64,000 nt of DNA from contig JADJUE010000005.1 in the NCBI GenBank assembly GCA_016710785.1, positions 186,001 to 250,000 on the forward strand, written 5' to 3'. Source of the stretch: Candidatus Epilinea brevis. GTDB lineage: Bacteria; Chloroflexota; Anaerolineae; Epilineales; Epilineaceae. The position numbers and the translations under genes were made by a program. Below the pieces are notes generated by a model that was not told the origin of the DNA, searched no databases, and worked only from the letters and a program-made list of their open reading frames with translations. The number at the start of each line of letters is the position of its first letter. The first letter of the stretch is position 1. This document shows, in pieces, positions 43,432 through 54,545 of the stretch.

Positions 43432-43893
43432 TCAGGCGGCCTGGGCCAGGTTGTCCTGCCCGGGCTCGGTCGGCTCGCCAGGCTGGTCGGACGCGGTGAG
43501 CTCCAGGGGATCGTCGGGGAACTCGGTATCCCAGGCGGTCTTGTAGTCAGCATCGGTCCACACGGCCCGATCCAGGTTCTCCCGGAAGCCCACGTAGCGG
43601 CGGGCGTCCCGCACGTCGCGCAGGAAGGCGCGCTCGGGCAGGATGTGCATGCGCAGCTCTCCGAAGCGACCGACGGTGACCCGGAAGCGCCCGAGACCGG
43701 GGAGGGTCACGGGCGACCCCCGGCGCAGGTAGAACAGGATGGCGTCGCTGAGCTCGCCCAACGCCATGCGGGCGGCGTGGGGGTTGAGACCGGAGCTGCG
43801 GGCCATCCAGCCGGCCAGCTCATCGATCTTGGCGGTGGGCCCGTAAACGACCTTGGGCCCGAACTTCTGTACGGCCTGGACCATCTTTGCCAT
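43432..43893 (-). CDS. HU/IHF-like DNA-binding protein, paralogue 1
   Basis: This 153-aa protein contains an HU-like fold: KIDELAGWMARSSGLNPHAARMALGELSDAILFYLRRGSPVTLPGLGRFRVTVGRFGELRMHILPE. The helical dimer part and the GLGRF-x5-GRF-GELR beta arm resemble HU-related proteins with a longer C-terminus. About 60 C-terminal residues with DLDRAVWTDADYKTAWDTEFPDDPLE are shared with the paralogue at 44446-44916. Such proteins bend or coat DNA. It is the last gene after the pgl cluster, read in the same direction, and an AT-rich island lies upstream. Confidence 0.7.
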   Translation of the reverse strand: MAKMVQAVQKFGPKVVYGPTAKIDELAGWMARSSGLNPHAARMALGELSDAILFYLRRGSPVTLPGLGRFRVTVGRFGELRMHILPERAFLRDVRDARRYVGFRENLDRAVWTDADYKTAWDTEFPDDPLELTASDQPGEPTEPGQDNLAQAA

Positions 43894-44445
43894 GAAACAC
43901 TTCTTTCTTGGTTGTGGGTGCAGGCGGCAGCTTCCAGGTACTGTCGCCCGCGCACGGATAAGGGATACGGCAGGGATGCGGATGACGGCCGGGCCCGACC
44001 GTCGAGTGGGAAGGCGGCGGCGCCGGAGGCCTGTGGCCCGGGCTGCTTCCGGCGCTGCTTGCATTCCTGAACAGTAGGTGACACTTCGGGCCAAAAGTCG
44101 GACAGGGTGGGGGAAATTGGTCCGTGGGCAAGGGAGATGCGCTTAGCCAGGAGGATGCCCGACCACAGCACTTGCTCAGGCCAGACGATCCTACCTGCGA
44201 TCCGTTCTTGATAGCAATTGCTTTTCGCCCCCGAAGAGCAATTAGGAATGGGTCTAATTCCGGAACCGGAATATAGACCAATCCTAATTGCTCCCCGACC
44301 CGGGCAGCAGCTGCTACCCTGACCCGATAGCAACTGTTCCGCGCGGCAGGAGCAACTGCTACTGCTCAGGACCGCCGGAGAGCCCGTTAGCTATTGCACC
44401 GATGTGACCGCGAAGCGACTTCGCCGCCCTCCCGGTCACCCTCCG
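43894..44445 (-). promoter_or_regulatory. AT-rich regulatory island with a 58-bp palindrome and AGCANNTGCT repeats
   Basis: There is no gene in these 550 bases. At 44236-44293 two 28-bp arms beginning GAGCAATTAGGA and ending CTAATTGCTC form an imperfect palindrome centred on CCGGAACCGG. Around it are further copies of the short palindrome AGCAATTGCT or variants (44214, 44306, 44328, 44350, 44391). The region is clearly more AT-rich than its surroundings. It is the upstream region of the HU-like gene 1, so an autoregulatory binding array is plausible. Confidence 0.55.
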
Positions 44446-44916
44446 CTACGGATCGCCCACCTTAGGCCGCCCGGGGCTGAGCCTCCGGCGGCGCGGCGGG
44501 CCGGTCACGACGACCTCCAGCGGATCTTCGGGGAACTCGGCGTCCCACAGCACCTTGTACTGGGCATCGGTCCAGCCGATACGCTCGGCATGCTCCACCG
44601 TGGTCTCGAGTTGCTCTTGGTCTTGCAGGGCCACGACGAGGCGCTTGTCCGGAACCAGGTGCAGCCGCAGGCTGCCGTCCCGCGCCATGATCGCGCGAAA
44701 ACGCCCGATGCCCGGCACGCGCACCGACGAGCCGCGACGCAGGAAGTACAGAAGCGCATCCGAAAGCTGGGCCAGCATCATCCGCGCCATGTGGGGACTC
44801 GCATTGGTGCCGGCAGCCACCTGGTCCGCCAGTTCGTCATCGGTCGCGGGCGAGGCCGGCGCCAGGCGCGGGCCGTAGCGAGAGATGGCGTGCATCGGTT
44901 TGGCCAATTGGATCAC
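44446..44916 (-). CDS. HU/IHF-like DNA-binding protein, paralogue 2
   Basis: This 156-aa paralogue of the protein at 43432 has HU-like core ATDDELADQVAAGTNASPHMARMMLAQLSDALLYFLRRGSSVRVPGIGRFRAIMARDGSLRLHLVPDKRL, followed by IGWTDAQYKVLWDAEFPEDPLEVV, clearly homologous to the end of paralogue 1. It starts (GTG 44916) 144 bases after the pglZ stop codon and points the same way, so it may be transcribed with the defence cluster. The Lys/Arg-rich tail (RRRRLSPGRPK) probably contacts DNA. Confidence 0.68.
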   Translation of the reverse strand: MIQLAKPMHAISRYGPRLAPASPATDDELADQVAAGTNASPHMARMMLAQLSDALLYFLRRGSSVRVPGIGRFRAIMARDGSLRLHLVPDKRLVVALQDQEQLETTVEHAERIGWTDAQYKVLWDAEFPEDPLEVVVTGPPRRRRLSPGRPKVGDP

Positions 44917-45060
44917 CTGTCTTGTCGGGGACCAGGCGCGGCGGCGCCCTGGCCGGATGGGGCTGATGAGATCGTGGGCGACGGAGGGATCAGAGGCTCG
45001 GTTCGGTGCCTGACCCTAGCCGCCATCCGCCCCCCAACCCGCGCCCAGTCAGACGCCACC

Positions 45061-47429
45061 CTACTCCTCTTCCGCCCCCCCGCCCCCCCCAAACCACCAT
45101 CCCGGCTCGCTCGCCGGCACTCCGTGGCGACAGAGCCGGGCCATGGGTACCACCAGCTCCTCCAGGCCGCAGCCGCCGTGGAAGCCCACCTGCGGCTGCC
45201 CGCGGTAGGCGCCCACGCGCCAGGCAAAGGCCAGGCGCGTTCCCTGGGCGGCGGCCGGGCCGCCCAGGCCGGCCGTGTCGATGACTGCGAAGCCCTCGGG
45301 CTGCCGCTCGTCCTCGGCCAGCTCGCAGAATCGGGGGGTGGGGCCGGCGCCCACACGCAGGGCTGTGCCCAGGAAGGGCGTATGGCCGTGGTCGGCGGTG
45401 AGGAAGACCGCGCGGCCGGCGTCGAAGGCCGCGCCTAGGGCCGAGAGTAAACCGTTGATGTCGCCGGGTCGCAGGCGGGAGACCGCGCCCGTGTTGGAGG
45501 AGCCGATCTCGTCGTCCACCGCGTTGAAGACGGCGGCCACCACCGGCAGATGCTCGTCCCGCAGCGCGGCCTCCAAAGCGCCGCCGCGCGCCAGGTCGCC
45601 CTTGAGGAAGAGTCGCCGCAGCAGCCCCCGGCGGCTCAGGTCCTGGTTCTGCTTGAAGCGGGCCTGGTCGGTGACCGCCTCGCGCTCGCCGGGCCAAAGC
45701 CGTTCGTCCACCCAAGGATCCTTGGGCACCGAGCCCAGGAAGAGCGCCCCCCGCGAATGGCTGGTGACCGAGGGCAGCAGGGCCAGGCCCGGACGCGGAC
45801 GGGCCTCGTCGCTGAGAGCGCCGTCGGAAGCCGGAGGCAGGGCCAGGCCGCAGGGCAGTTCGGGATCCTGCGTCAATCGGTAGAGCAGGTCCAGGAAGAC
45901 TGGGTAGGAGCAGCCGTCCAGCACGACCACGAAGACCCCTGCCGTAACAGCCGCTGCCACGCCCGCCGTCCCGCCCACGGTCGTGCCCGCTTTCACGCCC
46001 GCCTACCCCCGGTGCACCCGCTCCCCCCTCTCCAGCGCCGGCAGCACCAGCTCCCGCCACAAGCCTTGCACGGGGATCAGTCCGGGGCTGTGCACGGCGC
46101 GTTCGTAGTCCTCGGCCAGCAGCAGGGCGAAGGTCTCGTTCTCCGCGTCCCGCCGCGCCCGCCAGGCGGCCAGCAGGGCGACCACCTGCGGCGCGAAGGC
46201 GCTGCTCTCGCCGGCCGCGCGCCGCAGCCGGAGTGCGACCAGGTCGGCGAAGGCCCCGTCGCGCTGGTAGGCCACCATGCGGTCGGCCGCCGTGGCGGAC
46301 CGGGAGGCATCCGGTGCCCTGTTCAACACGGTGGCAAGCCGGGCGGCCTCCGGCGCCGCCAGGTAGCGGGAGAGTCGGGCCAGCTCGTCCAGCACGGTCA
46401 GGTCTCGCTGGCGGAGGCGAGCGGCGCGGTGGCGGCGCAAGGTCTCCACCGCGCGCGCGGCCACCGGCCGGCCCTCCGCGGCCTGCATCGCCAGCGCCCG
46501 CGCCTGCGCGTCGAGGCCCAGGGGCAGGATGGCGCTCTGTTCGAGAATGGGCAAAGCCAGGATGCCGCGCCCCTTCGTCTCGGCCTGGGTCAGCCAGGCG
46601 GCGCTGTCCAGGCCCAGGGAGTCCATGGCGTCCAGGCAGTCCAATGCCAGATGCACCACCGTCGGACGCAGCAGGTCGCGCGTGATGCCCAGCTGCTCCT
46701 GGGTGGCCGCTAAGTCCAGCGGGCCCCATGTGAGGGGCGACGGATGCGCGTCGTCGCTCGCCAGCAGCAGGCCGTGCAGCAGCAGCGCCCCCAGGCGGTC
46801 CTCCCCATCCAGAGCCCAGGCCAATACGCGCCCCTCCGTAGCCAGGCGCCGGCGCAGGTAACGCTGCCAGACGGCGCGCAGCCGCTCGTCCCAGGCCGTG
46901 GCGCGCTCCAGCAGCAATGCCAGGAGGGCGCCCGGACCCACGGCCCCAGACGGCGCCCCACGCTCACCTCGGCTAGCAGCTCATCCAGCAGGCGGCTGTC
47001 CAGGACGGTAGGCGTGCCGGCATCCTCGCGTAGGAGCCGCCGCAGCGCCTCCAGATGCTCCAGGGCCAGCTGCAAGGTGGGCTCGTCCTCCACGCCCATG
47101 ACATGGGTGCCCAGGACCGCCGCCAGCACCTGAGCCGGGCCCAAAGCATGTACGCGCCCGCCATGCGCCGCGCGCAGCAGGTCTGCCGGCAGCCGTCCCG
47201 CCAGATCGGCGCCGATGATGGCGATGCAAGGGGCGCCCCCGGACTGCCACAAGAGCCGCCGCAGCCCCAGTTCGGTGGCAGGCCGCGCCACGTGGTAGCG
47301 CCGCCCGGCGACCTCCAAGGTCTCCGGCACGGCCTCCAGGCCCTCGCCAGCGCGGGCCAACACGTAGTTGGCGTCGTCATCCGCGCCAGCCAGCTCCAGG
47401 AGGCGGCGCAGCAGCTGGTCGCCGGTCAT
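45061..47429 (-). pseudogene. pglZ: PglZ, BREX type 2 alkaline-phosphatase-like protein (frameshifted, internal TAG)
   Basis: Three blocks together read as about 785 aa of PglZ. The N-terminal block runs 47429 to about 46945. The central helical block (LLALLLERATAWDERLRAVWQRYLRRRL...LVLPALERGERVHRG) is in another frame. The C-terminal phosphatase block (GVFVVVLDGCSYPVFLDLLYRL...VVAAVFNAVDDEIGSSN...AVFLTADHGHTPFLGTALRVG) has the metal-binding VLDGCS, NAVDDEI and TADHGHT motifs of the PglZ/alkaline phosphatase superfamily. The last two blocks share a frame but are split by TAG at 46005-46003. PglZ is the phosphatase of phage growth limitation and partners PglY. Its ATG overlaps the pglY stop. 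As read it gives no full-length product. Confidence 0.82.
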
Positions 47430-50400
47430 CCCAGGCCCGCTTCGCCGCCGTCCCCATCCGGCAGCAGGCGGACGGTCACGTCTACCGCCAGGCGCCCGTC
47501 GCCGTCCTTGGCCAGGCGCCGCAGGGCCTGCCCCAGGCGCACGACGGCCTGCTTCAGCTGCTCGGGATCGCGCGGGTCGATGACCTCGCCCTGCCAGATC
47601 AGCCGGCTGCGGCCCGGCAAAGTGGGCGCCGCAGGAGGACTTGCCAGATCCAAATCAGCCACAGCACCGGTCATCCCCGGCCCTGCGCGGGAGGGAGCTG
47701 GGGCATCGACGGCCGTCGGTGCGCCATCCCCGGTTGGCTGGCCAGCATGGCCATCCGTCACGGGCTGAGGCGCCGGGACGATGGTTCGCGGCGCGGCGGC
47801 CTCCTCGATCAAGCGCTGCATCAGCGCGCGAGCCCGGTCGGTCCAGCCCTGAAGCTCCTTGGCGCTCGGCAGACCGGCCAGTTGGCCGGCTCCCAGCCGC
47901 TCCTTGACCTCGGCGATCATCGCCCTTGCCTGCGGGCCCATCGTCGGACTGCTCGTGGCCCCCTGCAGCTGCTTGAGGACGCTCGCATCCAGGGCCTTGA
48001 CGGCCTCCAGGGCCGCGCCGGCCTGCCGCACCACCTGGCGCAGGCTGTCGCCGGCGTCGGACGGCCATTGGGCCACCAGGGCCTTGAGCGTGCCAAAGGC
48101 ATCCAGACGGGTGTCGTCCAAGGGCTTCAGGCGCCCCACAGCCTCGTGCAGCTCCGCCAGGCGGGCGGCTTCCGCGGCCACCCAGCCGTTGTCCCGCAGG
48201 CGGGCCAGCAATGTCTCCAGCTGCTCGCGCTGCTGGTGGCCAGCCGCCCGCAGCTGCTCCGCCCAGCTGTCCTGCGCCGCCAGGTTTGGCGTGGCTGGCG
48301 GGGCCGTCAGGCCGAAGAGCGCCGCCCCCAGCTCCCGCGCCCGGCTCCAGGCAGGCAGATCCAGGAGTTCGGCACGCTCCAGGCGCAGGCCCACCAGCGG
48401 CTTGGCGTTGATGACCAGGTCGCCGGCCGGGCGACCTGTCTGCTCCTGCAGGGCGCGGTAGCCGCGGGCCCTGAGGACAAAGAGCAGGAAGAGGCTGCGC
48501 ACCAGGGGCTGCAGACCGAACTGCTCCTCCAGGCGCTCATCGATGCTCCGCCACAGCAGGCTGGGCGCGTCCAGCTGTCCCAGCACCTACTGTAGATAAC
48601 GGGTATCCAGCCGCAGGCGCGCCGCCCGCTGCCCCAGGTCGGCCAGTTCCAGCGGATGACCCAGGTTCTGCAGGGCCGGCAGGGTGGCGTTGTCGAAGGG
48701 CGCGCGCTGGTCGGCGGTCTCGGCAGCGGCGCACATCCAGTCCAGCAGGCGCTCGAGGTCTGCTACCCGCGGCTCGGCGCCGAAACGCGGATGCTGGGGG
48801 TAGCGGCGGTCCAGCAACTCGGCGGCGAAATGGTGCAGGTTGGCCTGCAGATCGGGATGCGGCACCTTGGCCGGGATGTCGCTGGTGAGGGCCAGCACCT
48901 CGCCGTGGTCCTGGTAGGCACGGCGGATGATGGCCTCCACCTCCTGCCGCAGACCGCGGGCGCGGTCCGCCGCCTGTTCCACGGCCCGCTGGCGGTCGGC
49001 CGCGGAGAGGGAGCCCAGCAGCCGGGTCTGGCCTTCCTCGCTGCCGATGAACTCGGAGGCTGCCAGGTCGTGCAGGGTCTGGATCTCGCGCTCGCTGAAA
49101 TGTCGCGGCAGCCAGACCAGGGTGCTGCTCTGGCCCTGGGCCTGGCGGCAGTTCTGGGTGCGCTGGCGGTCCTCCTCCACGGTATGGCCGGGCTCGTCCC
49201 AGGGGTAGTCGATGATCAGGCGGAACTCCCCGCCCTCGCGCACCCGGAAGCGCTCGTAGGGCAGCTCGCGCACGTTGGTCAAGCAGAGGCTGCCGCGGCG
49301 GCGGGTGCCGCGCCAGCTGCTGTCCCAGACCCCGTCGTTATCCTCGCCGGCGCCGTAGCCGGGCTGGTCTTGCAGGCCCAGCAGGGGCAACAACACCTGA
49401 TAGAACGTGCGGAAGCGACGGTTGGGGCTCTCCACCTGCCCCTTGGCCCGCTCCAGGATCTCGCCAAAGTCGGCCCCCACCAGGGACACGGAGACCTCGG
49501 CCGCGCCGGCCTGGCCGTTCACCTGCAAGGCCGGTACGCGGCGGCCCAGTTCCGCGAGGTCCCGGGCGGCGACGCCCATGCGCCCCTTCTCGGTCTCGCC
49601 CGGCACGGCAAAGTGGTTGAGCCGCACGAGGCGCTCGACGGTCATGCGCCCGGGGCCGCGCAGGCGGGGCGACACCTCTGCCACGAGGGCGGTCTTCAGC
49701 AGCTGGCCCAGGGCCTGGGCCCGGGGGCCGTCGAAGCCTTCACTGGCCAGGTCGGCGGCCATCTGCTGCAGGGCGGGCGCCAGGCGTTCCTGGTACAGGC
49801 GCTGCACGGCGCGCAGGCGGTCCACCTTGCTGTCGCCGCCGAAGTCGGCGCCGTTGAAGACGGCGTCGAAGGCGTCGCCGACGGGGATGAGCTGGCCCAG
49901 GGGCAAGTGCGCGTTGCGCCGCAGCAGCTCGTAGAGCAGCCGCAAGGCGGTGCGGTCGCGCTGCATGAGCGCGGAAATGTCGATGAGCGCCTCGATGAGC
50001 GCGGGATGGAAGGGATGGACATCCCGCAGGTAGGCCTCGTCGGCGTTCTGCAGCAGGGTGGGCAGAATGCGCCCCTGCTCAGCCACGAGCCGGTCCACGG
50101 CGGCAGTCACAGCCGCGGGCTGCTTGGGGCGCAGGATGCGCTCCTTGCAGATGAAGCGCAGCTCCACGTCGTCCAGGGTCAAGAGCTCGAAGCGGCCGCT
50201 GTGGTGGTCCAGGTGGTCCTGCAGCTGGTCCTGGTCGGTCATGTCGGGGAAGAAGTCCCGGAAGCGCCGCTGGCGGGCCACGAAGACGGCCATGGGCAGG
50301 TCCCGCCGGCCGTCGGCATGGTCCACCATGACGTTGAGCTGGTTGACGGCCTCCTTGTACTGCGGGCCGCTGAGGCCGCTGAGCCACAAGAGCATCTCGT

Positions 50401-51167
50401 CCAGCAGGTAGACGATGCCGCCGTAGCCGAGGCCCTGCACATGGGTCGCCAGGGCCTTGAGGCCGGGCGCCCAGGCACGGTTGAAGCCGCTGCCGGCCAC
50501 GGAGCGGCCCTTGTGCTCCAAGTAGGCGCGGGCAAAACCCTCGCGGCCCTGGGTCGGACCCTCGGCCAGCTCGTCGAACTCGGCCTGGCTGCCGACGATG
50601 CCGGCGCTTTCCATGCGCTGCCAGAAGGCGGGTCCGTAATCCTGGGCTTCGCGCCGGGCCTCGTCGAGGAGGGGCTGTACGTCGAGGTATTCGAAGGGCG
50701 CCTGCCCGGCCTGCTGCAGGGCGCGGTTGACGGCGCCATACACCAGGCTGTCGAAGCGCTTGTCCGGCCCGGAGGCGCTGAGCAGGTTCTCGCGCACCAC
50801 GAGCAGGCTCCGCTCGCGGATCCAACCCCGATGCTGTCCGGCGAGGGCGACCAGGTTCTTGTGGGTCGCCAGCTTGGCCCAGGCGGCCTCGTCGTCCTCC
50901 AGCAAGGCCCCGAGGAAGGCCATGAAGTGACTCTTGCCGGCCCCGAAGCTGCCGTGCACGAACCAGCCCACCTCGCCGCCACGCTTGTCGAAGGGATGCT
51001 GCAGGCTGCGCAGGACATCGGGCAGGCGCTTTTGCACGCCGGGCGTCAGCACGTACTCTGGCCAGCAAGGGCTCGCGGCTCTTGGCCCCATCGGCGATGC
51101 TGACGACGAAGCCGAGGGCCCCCACATCCTGGGGGATGTCGAAGGCGTCTTGCAGCTGCAGGGTCAT
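47426..51167 (-). pseudogene. pglY: PglY, BREX type 2 large ATPase (one frameshift, internal TAG)
   Basis: Reading across the breaks gives about 1240 aa, as expected for PglY. The start ATG 51167 (MTLQLQDAFDIPQDVGALGFVVSI) follows GGGAG. An extra base near 51060 shifts the frame just before EYVLTPGVQKRLPDVL. The Walker A loop is HGSFGAGKSHFMAF, Walker B-like is GGIVYLLDEMLLWLSG, and further conserved parts (FVARQRRFRDFFPDMTDQDQLQDHLDH; FHPALIEALIDI) match PglY/BrxC P-loop proteins. A TAG at 48589-48587 stops the frame at ...RYLQ, and the same frame goes on with VLGQLDAPSLLWRSIDERLEEQFG. PglY is the ATPase partner of PglZ. The TAG may come from CAG. Confidence 0.82.
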
Positions 51168-51682
51168 GGCCGGAACTCCCGATGGCGGAGGGGGGGGGGG
51201 GCGCCAAAAGGCGGCGAGGTGTACGCAGGGCGCGGGGGTTCCGGCGTGTGCCCGGCCCGGGGGCGCGGGGCGAGGGAGGGGGGGTTTGGCCGTGGTGGCG
51301 GGAGGCCCGGGACGGCGCGACCCAGAGGCGATGTCCAACTGGGCCCGCAGGCGACAACGCGGGGATCACACACCGCCGGGGAGGATGCGGCCAGGGGATG
51401 ATCCCATCAGGTCGTCCGCGCATAGGAGAACCCGGAGCAGGACTGCCCCGACGGCGACCAAAGATGAGACGGCCGGTGGCGCACGGCGCGATGCAATGCG
51501 GAGCACCTTTGGCGGCAGATCACCGGCCGATGCGCTTCCGTCGATTTTGACTCTCGGAATTCGGATGGCGGCAGGCGCCTCGCGGACGACTGGTGCAACC
51601 ATGCGCGGCTGACCTTATCGATGGGATCAGCCACGCCCCGGAGCCTGGCATGGCTCGACCTACGCGAAGGGAGCTGTCGGAC
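51168..51682. other. Intergenic region between divergent pglY and lectin gene, G-run rich
   Basis: No gene is supported in these 515 bases. Long G runs (a 13-base run near 51191) and GC-skewed low-complexity sequence lie just upstream of pglY, and matching C runs occur at 52086 in the lectin gene. Such tracts are error-prone in sequencing. Confidence 0.4.
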
Positions 51683-52965
51683 ATGAGTCGACCACTGACC
51701 ATTGTTGGAATGGTCGCGTTGCTGCTTGGCGCGACCACACCCTCCCCGGCTGCGCAAGCCCAAGGGGCACAAGGCCAATCCGGCTGCGACGTCGAGATTC
51801 CGGCTTCGGACGCATCGGCTCCGGCGATCCGGATGACCTTGCAGCTTCCCGACGGCACGGTCATCGAGCCGACACACGACCCATCGACCAGGGAAGTCAC
51901 GTTGCCATCCAACAGCGATGTCACGGTCCGCGTGAGCGCCGAGGATCCTCAGGGAGCGCAGAACGTCCAGCTGTGGTTGGCCACGGAAGTCTGCCAGTTC
52001 AGCGGTGCGACCGGCGCCCACCCCCCAACACCCCACGCCGCGGGCGGGGCGCCCCCCCTGACCGCCGAAGGGGCCCCGCCCCCCACCCCCCCCCCCCCCA
52101 AACCCCGAAAAAACAACAAGCCCCGGCCCGCGCCCGCCCGCCGACAAAAAACAACAAAAACCTGGCGTCATGCTCCGGGCCGGGCCTGCAGGGTCGACCG
52201 GCCATCGAGAATCCTGACGCGTCTCGGCCCGGCCAGACCGGCTGTCGAGAGCGATGGGTAGAGTGGAAGGTGCGCGTGCGGCGGTCTGCCTCCTCAAGGA
52301 CCTCTATCCAGGCAAGTGTCACCGGGCAGAACTTCAGTCGGCGCAAGGCAAACTCAGCATTGTATTGGCTGCGACCGGGACCGGGGATGGCTCCTTCCCT
52401 GGCTCACGATTCACATGGTCTTCAGCCGGGACAGGGCCTTAACAAGAACACGTTCATCGCGTCTCCCGGCGGATGCTTTCAGCTCTGGATGCAAAACGAT
52501 GGCAACGTCGTCCTCTATTCCTTCGGCCGGGCGATCTGGAGCACGGGCACGGATCAATCCGGCGGCGCCTATCTGGTGATGCAGGGCGATGGTAACCTGG
52601 TGGTCTACGACGGGTGGGGGACGCCTGTGTGGTGGTCAGGCACGCAGGGTCACGCCGGAGCCGCGCTCTTCCTGCAGCAGGATGGCAACATCGTCATCTA
52701 TCACGGCAATGCGGCGGTATGGGCGAGCCGTACGGTCACCGCATGCGTGGACCCGCGATGCTTGAACACCTGCCTCGACGCCTGTGCCGCCGACTTCCAG
52801 GACTTACTTGATCTCGATGCCAAGGGCTATGCCCTCTTGCAGTCCAAAGGAGAGGCCCTCCTCCTCGCCATCCGCCCGCCCTTCCAACAGGGTGGACTGA
52901 CGAGCTTCCATCAAACCTATCTGACGGCCCTCCGCAAACCCGGCCTGGTAGCCCTGCTGTATTAA
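51683..52965 (+). pseudogene. Secreted protein with bulb-type mannose-binding lectin domain (frame broken)
   Basis: The ATG at 51683 (GGGAG upstream) opens a signal peptide (MSRPLTIVGMVALLLGATTPSPAAQAQG) and an N-terminal beta-rich part. After a C-rich low-complexity segment (about 52015-52170) the frame is lost. In another frame a bulb (GNA/B-type) lectin domain is intact: FQLWMQNDGNVVLYSFGRAIWSTG, YLVMQGDGNLVVYDGWGTPVWWSG, LFLQQDGNIVIYHGNAAVWAS, each with the mannose-binding Q-x-D-x-N-x-V-x-Y motif. The last part (from about 52804) overlaps the antisense of the Rpn-type gene, so the true stop may be earlier. It could be an exported glycan-binding protein. Confidence 0.6.
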
Positions 52966-53726
52966 CCTCTCGAAGGTCTTGTCCATGATGGCTCCTCCTG
53001 GAAGGGGCAAGGCGCTGTGCACCAGATCCTGCAGCCGTTCGTTGCTGAGCTGCGGGCGGATCTGGTTGGCGTAGATGAGGATAGGCGCGAGATCCCGGGC
53101 GATCAAGTCGGGTCGACGCAAGACAGCCAGGCGGCTGATGGCAGTGGCCAGGCGGGCCTCGAAATCCGGAAAGAAGGCGGCCTGCATGACCTCAACCCCA
53201 CCCGCAGGCTGACGGGGCCGCGGCGGGGCGGGGGATCCTGGGGACCGAGCGACACGAGGTGGTAGCGCAGGCGGGGGCGGAAGTCGCTCAGGAAGGCCGG
53301 CGCGTCCACCAACTCTCCCAGGTCGCGGGCCACGCGCCAGGGGCGGGCGCCGTGATAGAGGACCACGGGCAGGATGGGGCTGAGGCGCCTCAGCCCCTGG
53401 GCGAGCTGGCCCTCCCAGTAACCGATGCAGTAGCGCGCCACCTGTGCCGAGGTCAGCAACTCGGGGCGGCTCTTGTGCTCCAGGACGACGTAGATCGGCT
53501 GTCGGCCGCCGTCAGCCCGAAGGACACGGTAGGCGGCGTCAGCGCGGCGCGAAGGGACATGCTGGCCCGGAAACTCGGTCGGTAGAGGCTCCAGTGACTC
53601 GGGATCCAGGCGCAAACCGGCGGCGACGCGGCGCGGCAGGTAATGGGCGAAGAATCCGGCCACCAGCGCGGGCCGGGCAAAGAGCTGCTTGAAGAAGCTG
53701 TCATGGACGTTCGGCCTCCGGGCCAC
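52804..53726 (-). pseudogene. Rpn-family recombination-promoting nuclease / putative transposase (one frameshift)
   Basis: The two blocks together are about 305 aa. The N-terminal block (GTG 53726; NVHDSFFKQLFARPALVAGFFAHYLP...DAAYRVLRADGGRQPIYVVLEHKSRPELLTSAQVARYCIGYW...SPILPVVLYHGARPW) holds the PD-(D/E)xK nuclease core with Asp in DAAYRV and E-x-K in LEHKSR. The C-terminal block (FFPDFEARLATAISRLAVLRRPDLI...QQGYQAGFAEGRQIG) follows in another frame after about 53190. Rpn/PD-(D/E)xK proteins of this type help RecA-independent recombination. It lies inside the pgl cluster and may mark an insertion. Confidence 0.72.
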
Positions 53727-54066
53727 CGCACCCCTCCGCGGATCGCCTGCTGCCGCGGCATCCGGTCGATGCCGTACGGGTTGGCGAGCCTGGAGATAGC
53801 ATGAGGTTCCGGCCGGGATTCCACCAGGGGTAGGCGCCGTCTTTGTGACGGGTCGGTGCCGCTGGGGCGAATGAGCCAAGAATCTGGTGGCAGCGGTCCC
53901 CCTTAGTGTCGGCCTTGGTGGACGGATGGCCCCTTGGCGCGGTCGAGACTCTCCGGCCTCAGCCGGGACTTAGCGAGATCTGAGACAATAGCCTGATGAT
54001 AGAGTCTGCCCGGCGATCCAGAACTGGCTCCACACCACCTCGGAGTTCTCAAATACCTTTAGTGCT

Positions 54067-54531
54067 TCATTCCAGAAAGGCGTTGACGTCCTTGATCGCA
54101 GCGAACAGGTCGTCAGAACTTAGACCAGGGAGCGGATGGGATCCCAGAGCAACGCGCCAGTCCCGATGCCCGGTGCGTTTGTTTCGCCAACTCGTGACAA
54201 TGGCGTGCTGGTCCCGGGCCGCTTTCAGACGCTCTCTCAAGCCGATTGCCTGCGTCGGGGTCCTCATGGGCGATGATATCTGCAAGCTGCTCCAGGCAGA
54301 GATTCTCATACGGAGCCTTGGCTAGCTGGATCAAGGCAGCCTTTGTATCGAGACGACCAGATCATGGAACACACTGTCTCGGACGATGCGAATGGCATCG
54401 CCGGCTGCATCCTGGAGGACGGCCATGTTCTCAGCGTGCCAAAACCACTCTTGCGCCAGAACCCGTTTGGCGTTCAGCATGGCAGCGTCGTGCCACAACA
54501 GGTCGTACACCTCCCGCACCTTGTCTGGCAT
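54067..54531 (-). pseudogene. AbiU2-like helical protein (frameshifted, tentative)
   Basis: Three short blocks in different frames read as one helical protein of about 155 aa: MPDKVREVYDLLWHDAAMLNAKRVLAQEWFWHAENMAVLQDAAGDAIRIVRDSVFHDLVVSIQRL, then ALIQLAKAPYENLCLEQLADIIAHEDPDAGNRL, then LRERLKAARDQHAIVTSWRNKRTGHRDWRVALGSHP. The FxxxxxDSVFHDLVVSI...L pattern recalls the AbiU2/HEPN-like phage-exclusion family, but this is weak. It starts 15 bases after the pglX stop. Confidence 0.35.
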
Positions 54532-54545
54532 GCTCGAATCGCCTA

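Noticed and set aside
46003..48589. Genome-wide TAG recoding (alternative code)
   Set aside because: Several ordinary genes in the window, such as xerC, the ABC binding protein and both large secreted proteins, end properly at TAG.
48656..51103. 815-codon + strand frame opposite pglY
   Set aside because: Antisense shadow: the minus strand carries Walker A and family motifs, the + frame has none.
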